DNA from: Pseudomonas cavernae
Lineage (GTDB): Bacteria; Pseudomonadota; Gammaproteobacteria; Pseudomonadales; Pseudomonadaceae
Assembly (NCBI RefSeq): GCF_003595175.1
Contig: NZ_CP032419.1
Span: 2,480,001 to 2,544,000, forward strand
Length of the DNA: 64,000 nucleotides
Reading direction: 5' to 3'
The number at the start of each line of letters is the position of its first letter. The first letter of the stretch is position 1. Position numbers and translations under genes: made by a program. The notes beneath the pieces were generated by a model. It had not been told where the DNA came from and ran no database searches. It saw only the letters and a program-made list of their open reading frames with translations. Shown here piece by piece: positions 56,727-64,000 of the stretch.

Positions 56727-59045
56727 GTGTCTCGCACAATCCACAGCCTGCGCACACGTACCCTCTTCTATCTGCTATTGCTGCTGTCCGCAGTGGCGCT
56801 GGCCAGTTACTGGAGTACCTCCAACCTGCTGCACCAGAGCCTGGGGCAGTATGAAGAGCGCCATGCCCAGGAAGAGCTGGAACGGGTCAATGTGGCGCTG
56901 GTCACTGACGCCCAGGCGCTGCTGGGCAGTACCTTGGACTATGGCTTCTGGGACGATAGCTACGAGTACCTGCAGCAGCCGAGCCTGGCCTACCTGGACT
57001 CCAATTTCACCGCCGACTCCATGCGCAACCTGCGCGTGGACTTCACGGTGTTTCTCACGACCGCCGGTGCGCTGCACTCCGCCTTCGAATTCAGTGGCGA
57101 GCAACGCGAACACCTCGCGACCGACAGCAGCACGCTGCGCGCGGTGTACGACGGCCTGGCCACGCTCCCCGCCACGTTACAGCAGCAGGGCGCCTACCTG
57201 CTGCGCTGGATCGATGGCATGCCAGTAGTCCTGGCCTACAGCCCCATCCGGGACACTGACCGTAGCCAACCACAGCGGGGTTGGCTGGTGATGGGCCGAA
57301 GGCTCGACACGAATGCCTTGGCCAGACTGGAGCAGCTGGTCGGCACCCCCTTCCAGCTGGCACCTACCACGACCAGTGCGCCGGCGCTCCCAACGGCACC
57401 GGGCAGCCTGCGCGTCAGTCGCCTGCTCGCGGACTCCCTGGGCCCCAGCGCCGTGCACCTCATCATCCAGCGCCCGCCCATCCTGGACCCGCAGAAACGC
57501 GACGGCGACCTCCTGCTCCTCGGCAACTCCCTGCTCATTCTGCTGCTGGCTGCCCTGGCCGCCACCCTCCTGCTCGACCGCCTGATCCTCAAGCGCCTGA
57601 GCCGCTTCTCGCACCTGGCCGAGCAGCGCCGGCGCAATGCGGAACAGCCGGCAGTCTGGCCGGTGCAAGGCGACGATGAACTGGACCAGCTCGCGCTGTC
57701 GCTCAACGAGCTGATGGCGGAAGTGCACACGGCCCACGAGAGCCTTTACCAGGAAGCGCGCCGGGATCCCCTCACCGGACTGGGCAACCGAAAATTCCTC
57801 AGCGAGCGCCTGCACCTCTACCAGGCGATGCAGCGGCGCCAGCCCGGCCTGACGCTGACCCTCTACCTGATCGACCTGGACGACTTCAAGCTGATCAACG
57901 ACTGCCTCGGTCACGAAGCCGGCGATGCCCTGCTGAACAGCCTCGCGCAACGACTGGGGGGATTGCTGCGCGCTAGCGATACGGCGGTGCGTATGGGCGG
58001 AGATGAATTCGTCGTGCTCAGTCTGACGGACGACACCGGGCCGGGCAGTCACGCCCTCGCCCAGCGCCTGCTGGAGGCGGTCTGTCAACCGCTGATGTTC
58101 CAGGACACGCAGCTGGCGATCAGCGCCTCCATCGGCATCGCCCTGGCCGGACCGGGTACTAGCGAGGACGAGTTGCTGCGCAACGCCGACATCGCCTTGT
58201 ACCAGGCCAAACGGGCCGGCAAGAGTGGCTTTGCGATCTTTTCCGCGACCATGCACACCAATGTGCAGGAACGCATGCGCATCGAACAACGCCTGCGCCA
58301 AGCCCTGGCCCTGGGCCAGTTGGAAGTCTGGTTCCAGCCGATCGTCGACGGTGAATCTGGAGCCACCCGGATGGTTGAAGCACTGGCGCGCTGGCCTGTC
58401 GACGGCGGCTACTGCCCACCCGACAAGTTCATCCCGGTGGCCGAGGAGGCCGGTCTGATCGGCGAGCTGGGCCTGTATATCGCCCAGCGCGCCATCCAGG
58501 CCCTGCCCCGCCTGCAGCAGGCCCGCCCAGGACTGGTCCTGAACATCAACCTGTCGGTCAAGCAACTGCTGCAGGTGAACCTCGTCGGTCAACTCTGTGA
58601 ACTGGTGGACGCCGAACGGCTATCCCGGCACAGCGTGCACTTCGAGCTGACCGAGAGTGCCTTCTCGGAAAGCCTGGAGGTGCTCGAGGAACAGGTCAAT
58701 GCGCTGGTCGCGGCCGGGTTCCAGCTCCATCTCGATGACTTCGGCACCGGCTATTCCTCCCTGCAACGCTTGCAACATTTGCCGATGTCGGCGCTTAAGC
58801 TGGACAAATCCTTCACCCGCCTGCTGGACGAGGGCGATGAGCGCATCGTCAAGGTGATCCTGTCGCTAGGTGAACTGCTGCAGCTGAGGGTGATCGCCGA
58901 GGGCGTCGAAACCGAGCAGCAGCGGGAGCGTTTGCAAATCCTCGGCTGCCGGCTGATGCAGGGTTATCTGTTCGCCAAACCAATGCCCGAACAACAATTG
59001 CTCGACTGGCTACCGGCCCCTTCCTCCACGGCTGGCTCAGTGTGA
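56727..59045 (+). CDS. CHASE4-GGDEF-EAL cyclic-di-GMP enzyme
   Basis: This 772-residue membrane protein has TM1 at residues 13-32, a periplasmic CHASE4 domain (DYGFWDDSYEYLQQ motif), TM2 near 258-280, then GGDEF and EAL. The GGDEF site is intact (RMGGDEFVVL, with inhibitory-site RASD five residues before). The EAL site is also intact (EALARW, NLSVKQ, ELTES, DDFGTGYSS). Either activity is possible. The GTG start was chosen because AAGGAG lies six bases upstream and the signal helix follows. The ligand is unknown. Confidence 0.93.
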   Translation: MSRTIHSLRTRTLFYLLLLLSAVALASYWSTSNLLHQSLGQYEERHAQEELERVNVALVTDAQALLGSTLDYGFWDDSYEYLQQPSLAYLDSNFTADSMRNLRVDFTVFLTTAGALHSAFEFSGEQREHLATDSSTLRAVYDGLATLPATLQQQGAYLLRWIDGMPVVLAYSPIRDTDRSQPQRGWLVMGRRLDTNALARLEQLVGTPFQLAPTTTSAPALPTAPGSLRVSRLLADSLGPSAVHLIIQRPPILDPQKRDGDLLLLGNSLLILLLAALAATLLLDRLILKRLSRFSHLAEQRRRNAEQPAVWPVQGDDELDQLALSLNELMAEVHTAHESLYQEARRDPLTGLGNRKFLSERLHLYQAMQRRQPGLTLTLYLIDLDDFKLINDCLGHEAGDALLNSLAQRLGGLLRASDTAVRMGGDEFVVLSLTDDTGPGSHALAQRLLEAVCQPLMFQDTQLAISASIGIALAGPGTSEDELLRNADIALYQAKRAGKSGFAIFSATMHTNVQERMRIEQRLRQALALGQLEVWFQPIVDGESGATRMVEALARWPVDGGYCPPDKFIPVAEEAGLIGELGLYIAQRAIQALPRLQQARPGLVLNINLSVKQLLQVNLVGQLCELVDAERLSRHSVHFELTESAFSESLEVLEEQVNALVAAGFQLHLDDFGTGYSSLQRLQHLPMSALKLDKSFTRLLDEGDERIVKVILSLGELLQLRVIAEGVETEQQRERLQILGCRLMQGYLFAKPMPEQQLLDWLPAPSSTAGSV

Positions 59046-59138
59046 GAACAACAGGCGTGATGCTCGGCCGGCTACGCAAAGCCGCCAGGCGGTCGCCCTG
59101 AGTGCTGGCGAAGCGAGCAGGGTGGATCAGGAGTTCAA

Positions 59139-60263
59139 ATGCGCGTGCTGATTCTGGACAACGACCCCGGCGTCGCCGATCTGCTCAAGCAGCTCCTGCT
59201 GAGCCTGCGTTCGCGGGTCCGGGTGGATGGTTTCACGGCGTTGCGCGAAGCCGTTGAAGCCTGGCAGCGAGCGCCCTACCAGTTGGTGCTGGCGGACTGG
59301 CACCTGGCGCACGCCGACGGCGTCCGCTGGCTGGAAAGCATCCGCCGGGAGAACCACACCACCGCCGTGGTCGTCCTGAGCAGCCGCTGCGATCGGGCCA
59401 GCGTGCTGTCGGCGCGCGCCTTGGGGATCAGGGGTTTCATCAGCAAGCCCTTTCAGGTACAGCGGGTCATGGCGTACCTGGCGGACTTGATACCGCCAAC
59501 CGAAGACGAGGCCCAGATCCGGCCGGACGACGCCAGCTTCCTGACTTACCTCGCGGGCTTGAGCGCCGCCGAACTCGACTTGCCGCTTGTCAATCACGTC
59601 CGTGATCAACTGCTGCGCTACCTGCAGGGCGAGCAACCGGACTTGCGCGCATTGGCCGAGGGCTGGCAGCAGGATCCGGCGCTCTGCGCGCGGCTGATCA
59701 CCGTCGCCAACAGCAGCGCTTATCGCACTGGGGGCCGCCCCTGCCTTAGCCTGCTGGAGGCTATGCAGCGCCTGGGGGCCCAGACCAGCCTCAACCTCGC
59801 CTTCGGTATGGCCTTGCGCCGCTTCACCGAACAGGCGAGCCCGTTGCTGCAGTCGATTATTCAGGAGCAGCTCGAGGCGATCGAGCGGCTGAGTGATCAC
59901 GCCACTTCCCTCGCCCGCCACTGTCGGCTTGATCCCGCCCCCTTGCAGACCGCAGCGTTGCTGCACCGAATGGGCGAGCTGTACGTGCTGTACCTCGCCC
60001 AGGTGTGGGAGAACAGTCGCGGAACGCTGGACGACCACCTAGTGCCGCAGGCCATCGGCCAGTTCAGCCGCCCGTTCGCCGTCCGCTTGAAGGCCCACTG
60101 GCGCCTACCCCTGCCCCTGCGCGAGTTGATCGGTGCCGTGTATGGCCTGCCACCGACGCCGGTGCATCAGGAGCAAGTCGTGATGCGCCTGGCGGCCGCC
60201 GAACTCTATGGCGAAGACTCAGCACGACTCGAACGTCTGAAGCGTTTGGCCGGCCTGATCTAA
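59139..60263 (+). CDS. Response regulator with HDOD output domain
   Basis: This 374-residue protein has an N-terminal receiver (LILDNDPGVADLL, phospho-Asp53 in LVLADWHLAHADG, Lys in ISKPF) and an HDOD domain (about 150-360; LPLVNHVRDQLLRYL, LITVANSSAYRTGG). HDOD proteins are non-catalytic HD-like signalling scaffolds, often linked to c-di-GMP control. No kinase gene is adjacent. It lies 93 bases after the CHASE4 gene in the same direction, likely part of the same signalling module. Confidence 0.9.
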   Translation: MRVLILDNDPGVADLLKQLLLSLRSRVRVDGFTALREAVEAWQRAPYQLVLADWHLAHADGVRWLESIRRENHTTAVVVLSSRCDRASVLSARALGIRGFISKPFQVQRVMAYLADLIPPTEDEAQIRPDDASFLTYLAGLSAAELDLPLVNHVRDQLLRYLQGEQPDLRALAEGWQQDPALCARLITVANSSAYRTGGRPCLSLLEAMQRLGAQTSLNLAFGMALRRFTEQASPLLQSIIQEQLEAIERLSDHATSLARHCRLDPAPLQTAALLHRMGELYVLYLAQVWENSRGTLDDHLVPQAIGQFSRPFAVRLKAHWRLPLPLRELIGAVYGLPPTPVHQEQVVMRLAAAELYGEDSARLERLKRLAGLI

Positions 60264-60546
60264 ACGGAGTTATCCCGCGAGCCCACCAGCGGACGCCTGC
60301 GGCATGACTCCACCTGTCACGGGATTACGATCAGGAGGAGCCTGGAGCCGACCCAGCACAGCAACTGCCTGCCGCGACAGCAAGTGGGCAAGGCCAGCGC
60401 CTACGGCATGGCGCCCGACGCAGATCGACCCAAACGCTAGCAGACCTACCTTGCGCCACATGGAGGTAGCCACTACATTGACATCAACCCCGCGCACGCA
60501 GTGGTCAGATCATGAATAAAAAAACAAACGGGGAGAGGTGGCCTGT

Positions 60547-61098
60547 ATGAAGGGCATTGTCTTCAATCTGCTGGAAGAAGTGGTTTGCCGCCACCACGGT
60601 GAAGATGCTTGGGATGCTCTGCTGGAGGGCGCCGAACTGGAGGGTGCCTACACCTCCCTGGGCAGCTACCCCGACGCGGACATCCATAAGCTGGTCGACG
60701 TCGCGGCGCGGGTGCTGAACCTGCCGGCGGCCGAGATCCTACGCTGGTTCGGACGCGAAGCCATGCCGTCATTGGCCAGCCGCTATCCCGGCTACTTCGA
60801 CGCCCATGCCACCACCCGCCCCTTCGTCCTCAGCGTCAACAGCATCATTCATCCCGAAGTGCGCAAAATCTATCCCGGCGCCGACGTGCCGACCTTCGGC
60901 TTTCGTGACGAGCCGGACGGTTCGCTGCTGATGACCTACCGCTCCCCCCGCCGCTTGTGCGCGCTGGCCCAGGGCTTCGTTGAAGGCGCCGCCGAGCACT
61001 TCGGCGAGCGCGTCAGTTTTGACCATCTGCAGTGCATGCACCAGGGCGATCCCCACTGCCTATGCCGCATCACTTTCCATGGCCCGCAACCCCACTGA
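60547..61098 (+). CDS. H-NOX heme nitric oxide sensor
   Basis: This 183-residue H-NOX protein has the heme ligand His102 in IIHPEVRKIYP and the propionate-binding YxSxR motif Y131-S133-R135 (TYRSPR). These positions equal those of the well-studied Thermoanaerobacter H-NOX. The distal O2-binding Tyr140 is Leu here, so it should bind NO and not O2. Cysteines 138, 163, 171 and 173 resemble the zinc-binding cluster of Vibrio and Shewanella H-NOX. The ATG at 60547 was chosen over a GTG at 60538 by its spacing from GGGAGAG. The next gene starts six bases later. Confidence 0.95.
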   Translation: MKGIVFNLLEEVVCRHHGEDAWDALLEGAELEGAYTSLGSYPDADIHKLVDVAARVLNLPAAEILRWFGREAMPSLASRYPGYFDAHATTRPFVLSVNSIIHPEVRKIYPGADVPTFGFRDEPDGSLLMTYRSPRRLCALAQGFVEGAAEHFGERVSFDHLQCMHQGDPHCLCRITFHGPQPH

Positions 61099-61104
61099 GT
61101 CAGC

Positions 61105-63105
61105 ATGGATCCCATTCAACGCCTCGAAGCCGAAGTCGAGCAACTACGTCGGCGCCTGCAGCGCGAACGCCAGGCGCGCCTCGACGCGGAACGCATCGCC
61201 GAACAAGGCATGCGCGCGCTGTATGACCAGCAGCGGCGACTCCAACTGCTGGAAGCCATTGCGGACGCCGCCAACGGCGCGTTCTCAGTCGCCGAGGGCC
61301 TCCAATTCACCGTGCGTACGGTTTGCCAGTTCACCGGCTGGCAGCTCGGCCATGTCTACCGGGCGGACAGTGTGGACGGTGCCCCCTGTCTGCATTCGAC
61401 CTCCATCTGGCACGGCGTCGACGACGCGCGTTTCCACGAGTTCTACCGGTTGACCGAGGCCATGCAGTTTCGCCCGGGGATCGGCCTGCCCGGCCGCGTC
61501 CTGGCCAGTGCGGCCCCGGCCTGGATCACCGACCTTGCTGAAGACCCGAATTTCTGCCGAGCCGGTCCGGCGGCGCGGGCCGGGTTGAAAGCCGCGGCGG
61601 CGTTTCCGGTGCTGCTGGGCCACGAAGTCGTCGCCGTGCTGGAGTTCTTCGGCGACCGTGTGCTGGCACCCGATGAGCAGTTGCTGCACCTGATGGCACA
61701 AATCGGCAAGCAAATGGGCCGTGTGGTCGAGCGCAAGCGTGCGGAAGATCAGTTGGTGCACGATGCCTTCCACGATCCGCTCACCGGCCTGCCCAACCGC
61801 GCCTTGTTTGCCGACCGCCTCGCGCGCGCCATCGCCCGGAGCAGCCGCCATTACGAGGCGGTGTTTGCCGTGCTGTTCATCGACCTGGACCGTTTCAAAC
61901 TGGTCAACGACAGCCTGGGCCATCAGGCCGGCGACACCCTGATTGTTCAGGTCGCCGCGCGCTTGCGCGCCTGTCTGCGGGACGCCGATACCCTGGCGCG
62001 GATGGGTGGCGACGAATTCACGATCCTGCTCGACGACCTCGACGAGCGGAACAACCCAGTGCGGGTCGCCGAGCGGTTGATGGCGGCCTTGGAACCGCCC
62101 TTTCTGATCGACGGTGAACAGCTCCACATCAGCGCCAGCATCGGCATCGTCCCGAGTGACCTGGGTTATGAGTCGGCCCATGAGATCCTCCGCCATGCGG
62201 ACTTGGCGATGTACCGGGCCAAGACGCTGGGCAAGCGGCGCTACGAGGTCTTCGATCCCAGCCTGCACGCCGCGGCAGTGAGTCGCCTTGCCTTGGAAAC
62301 CCAGCTGCGCCGTGCCCTGCTCAACCAGGAGTTCGTCTTGCACTACCAGCCGGTGGTCAGCCTGGCCAGCGGAGAGATGGTTGGGGTCGAAGCCCTGGTG
62401 CGCTGGCAGAAATCCCCCACCGAGCTGGTCTACCCGGGCGACTTCATCCAGGTGGCCGAGGAGACTGGCCTGATCCTGTTCCTTGGCCTGTGGGTCCTGC
62501 GCGAAGCCTGCATGACCATGGCCCGTTGGCACCGGGAATTTCCCCGGCCGCTGCCGCTGACCGTCAGCGTCAATCTCTCGGCCCGCCAGTTCGCCCAGCC
62601 CGACCTGGTGCAGCAGGTCGGGCGAATCATCGCCGAAACGGGCATCCGCCCGGACTGTGTGCGCCTGGAACTTACCGAAAGCGTGTCCATGGCCGATTCC
62701 GAGCACACTGCCACCCTCCTCGACCAGTTGCACGCCTTGGGGGTGCGCATCAGCATCGATGATTTCGGCACGGGGTATTCCTCGCTCAGCTACCTGCACC
62801 GGTTCCCGCTGGACGTGCTGAAGATTGACCGCTCCTTTGTCGCCCGGCTCGACCAGGGCCCGGAGGGCCAGCAGATCGTGCAGACCATCCTGAGTCTGGC
62901 GCGCAACCTGGGCATCGAGGTGATCGCCGAAGGTGCCGAAACGGCCACGCAAGTTCACTACCTGCGCGCCTTGGGCTGCGCCTTTGGGCAGGGCTATTAC
63001 TTTTCCAAACCGGTGGCGTCAGCTGAATTGTCCGCTTTGCTGCTGAGTAGCCAGCACAGTGCGCTGGACTTGGACGAGCGGCTGGCTGAGAACCAGCCGG
63101 CCTGA
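61105..63105 (+). CDS. GAF-GGDEF-EAL enzyme, H-NOX partner
   Basis: This 666-residue cytoplasmic protein has an N-terminal coiled coil (residues 5-40), a GAF-like domain (about 50-200), GGDEF and EAL. The GGDEF site RMGGDEFTIL has an I-site (RDAD) before it. The EAL site is intact (EALVRW, NLSARQF, ELTES, DDFGTGYSS). H-NOX genes next to such dual enzymes encode NO-responsive c-di-GMP control of biofilm in Shewanella and Legionella. The six-base spacing supports an operon. Which activity dominates is not shown. Confidence 0.93.
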   Translation: MDPIQRLEAEVEQLRRRLQRERQARLDAERIAEQGMRALYDQQRRLQLLEAIADAANGAFSVAEGLQFTVRTVCQFTGWQLGHVYRADSVDGAPCLHSTSIWHGVDDARFHEFYRLTEAMQFRPGIGLPGRVLASAAPAWITDLAEDPNFCRAGPAARAGLKAAAAFPVLLGHEVVAVLEFFGDRVLAPDEQLLHLMAQIGKQMGRVVERKRAEDQLVHDAFHDPLTGLPNRALFADRLARAIARSSRHYEAVFAVLFIDLDRFKLVNDSLGHQAGDTLIVQVAARLRACLRDADTLARMGGDEFTILLDDLDERNNPVRVAERLMAALEPPFLIDGEQLHISASIGIVPSDLGYESAHEILRHADLAMYRAKTLGKRRYEVFDPSLHAAAVSRLALETQLRRALLNQEFVLHYQPVVSLASGEMVGVEALVRWQKSPTELVYPGDFIQVAEETGLILFLGLWVLREACMTMARWHREFPRPLPLTVSVNLSARQFAQPDLVQQVGRIIAETGIRPDCVRLELTESVSMADSEHTATLLDQLHALGVRISIDDFGTGYSSLSYLHRFPLDVLKIDRSFVARLDQGPEGQQIVQTILSLARNLGIEVIAEGAETATQVHYLRALGCAFGQGYYFSKPVASAELSALLLSSQHSALDLDERLAENQPA

Positions 63106-63269
63106 CAATCCGGAACCGCCCGACGGGAATCGCATAGGTGAACAGCCTGTGGTGCGGGCCATGAAATCCCTCTACCGGATGGAGGTGTCTAGTGAGGCTT
63201 GAGATGGAACTGAACCCTGGTACCTGATGGTGCCGCCCCTGCTTGAACCGACACTTAAGGAAGATCGTC

Positions 63270-64000
63270 ATGCCCCGTTTACTTGCTCCGCTGTTGCTCA
63301 CGCTAATTCCGCTACTGGCGACTCCGCTGCCGGCCTGCGCCGAAGAGCTGATCCGCGTCTACAACTGGACCGACTACATCGCCCCGCAGGTGCTAGCCGA
63401 CTTCGAGAAGCAGACCGGCATCCGCGTCGAGTACCACACCTTCAGCTCCGCCGAAGAATTGGAGAAAATCCTGGCCAGCGGCGAGGCGATCGACGTCGCG
63501 GTGCCCACGCACAGCGATCTGCCGGCCCTGATCAAAGCCGGGCGCCTGCAGCCGCTGGAGATGGCCAAACTGCCCAACCGCGCGCATCTGGACAAGCAAC
63601 TGCTGAACAAGCTCGCGGCGGTCGATCCGCAGCACCGCTATGCGATTCCCTACCTGTGGGGCGCCGTCGGCCTGGCGGTGAATACCCAACTGGCGGAACA
63701 AGCCTTCGGTGGCCCGCTCCCCGATAGCTGGAGCCTGTTGTTCGACCCCGAGCAGAGCAAGCGCCTGGCCAGTTGCGGGATCAGCGTGCTGGATGCCCGG
63801 GACGAAGTCCTCTCCGTGCTCATGAACTACCAGGGCCGCAGCCTGGCCCACAGCTCGCCGCGGCAGATCAAACGGGCTGGCGGCGTGCTCGATGAGCTGC
63901 GCCCGCAGCTCAGGTACGTCGACGGCCAGCGCCAGTTAACCGACCTCAGCAAGGGCGAGCTGTGTCTGTCCCTCACCTGGGTCGGCGACGCCCTGGCCGC
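63270..64000 (+). CDS. Polyamine-type periplasmic binding protein (partial)
   Basis: The gene runs off the right edge; 243 codons are visible. A signal peptide (residues 1-24, ending LPACAEE) is followed by LIRVYNWTDYIAPQVLADFE, the hallmark of PotF/PotD/SpuD polyamine-binding proteins. Further family motifs are VAVPTHSDLPALIKAG and YAIPYLWGAVGLAVNT. It starts 165 bases after the GGDEF-EAL gene, with AAGGAAG upstream of the ATG. It may bind putrescine or spermidine, possibly signalling to c-di-GMP. Confidence 0.9.
   Translation, partial: MPRLLAPLLLTLIPLLATPLPACAEELIRVYNWTDYIAPQVLADFEKQTGIRVEYHTFSSAEELEKILASGEAIDVAVPTHSDLPALIKAGRLQPLEMAKLPNRAHLDKQLLNKLAAVDPQHRYAIPYLWGAVGLAVNTQLAEQAFGGPLPDSWSLLFDPEQSKRLASCGISVLDARDEVLSVLMNYQGRSLAHSSPRQIKRAGGVLDELRPQLRYVDGQRQLTDLSKGELCLSLTWVGDALA

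Overview
The window looks like a Pseudomonas chromosome. It is GC-rich and carries the MuxABC-OpmB tandem RND efflux operon, TamA/TamB, PotE, dispersed intergenic repeats typical of pseudomonads, and a dif-like site whose two 11-base arms and TGTATA centre closely match the known gammaproteobacterial dif sequence. If that site is the chromosomal dif, the window lies at the replication terminus, which would fit the mobile-element debris around it. No rRNA, tRNA or CRISPR array was seen.

Bases 1-32400 are mostly intact core or lineage-specific genes. An ECF sigma factor (only its end is present) and an RskA-type anti-sigma factor precede a secreted fasciclin protein, an arrangement like mycobacterial SigK-RskA-MPT70. 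Then come an unknown secreted protein, a TerC transporter with a hairpin leader, an MFS transporter, a phosphate-binding/OmpA fusion protein with a candidate Pho box, xthA, a GNAT enzyme, tamA-tamB, tpx and muxABC-opmB. A copy of a dispersed repeat lies at the 5' end of opmB. Two paralogous exported proteins of unknown function (25605-29210, minus) face a histidine kinase and an NtrC-type regulator (29554-32395, plus). A good sigma-54 promoter and a palindrome lie in the shared intergenic region, so this reads as one self-contained regulated secretion locus.

Bases 32400-42500 hold a decayed response-regulator start, a phosphoribosyltransferase and IS21/IS256 debris that has truncated an HlyD-type gene. 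These are followed by an AI-2E-family permease, a tripartite efflux operon (outer membrane factor, HlyD adaptor, DUF2955 pump), a small potassium channel, an amino-acid binding protein and PotE.

Bases 42570-44510 are a remnant of a filamentous phage (inovirus) next to dif. Three dif-like XerC/XerD sites in alternating orientation resemble the folded attP of CTX-phi-type phages. They are followed by a small gene, a 5'-truncated Zot protein, a 31-residue membrane protein and the canonical dif site.

Bases 44510-54300 are a graveyard of insertion sequences and broken genes: IS66, IS1182, an IS21-like end, a GNAT fragment, a LuxR remnant and a histidine-kinase fragment. A few intact genes lie among them (amidase, a small BPSL0761-like protein, two hypotheticals). 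A SnoaL-like secreted protein is frameshifted by one base.

Bases 54341-63105 are a signalling cluster: a Cache-type chemoreceptor, a CHASE4-GGDEF-EAL protein, a REC-HDOD regulator, and an H-NOX nitric-oxide sensor paired with a GAF-GGDEF-EAL enzyme. The window ends in a polyamine-type periplasmic binding protein that runs off the edge.
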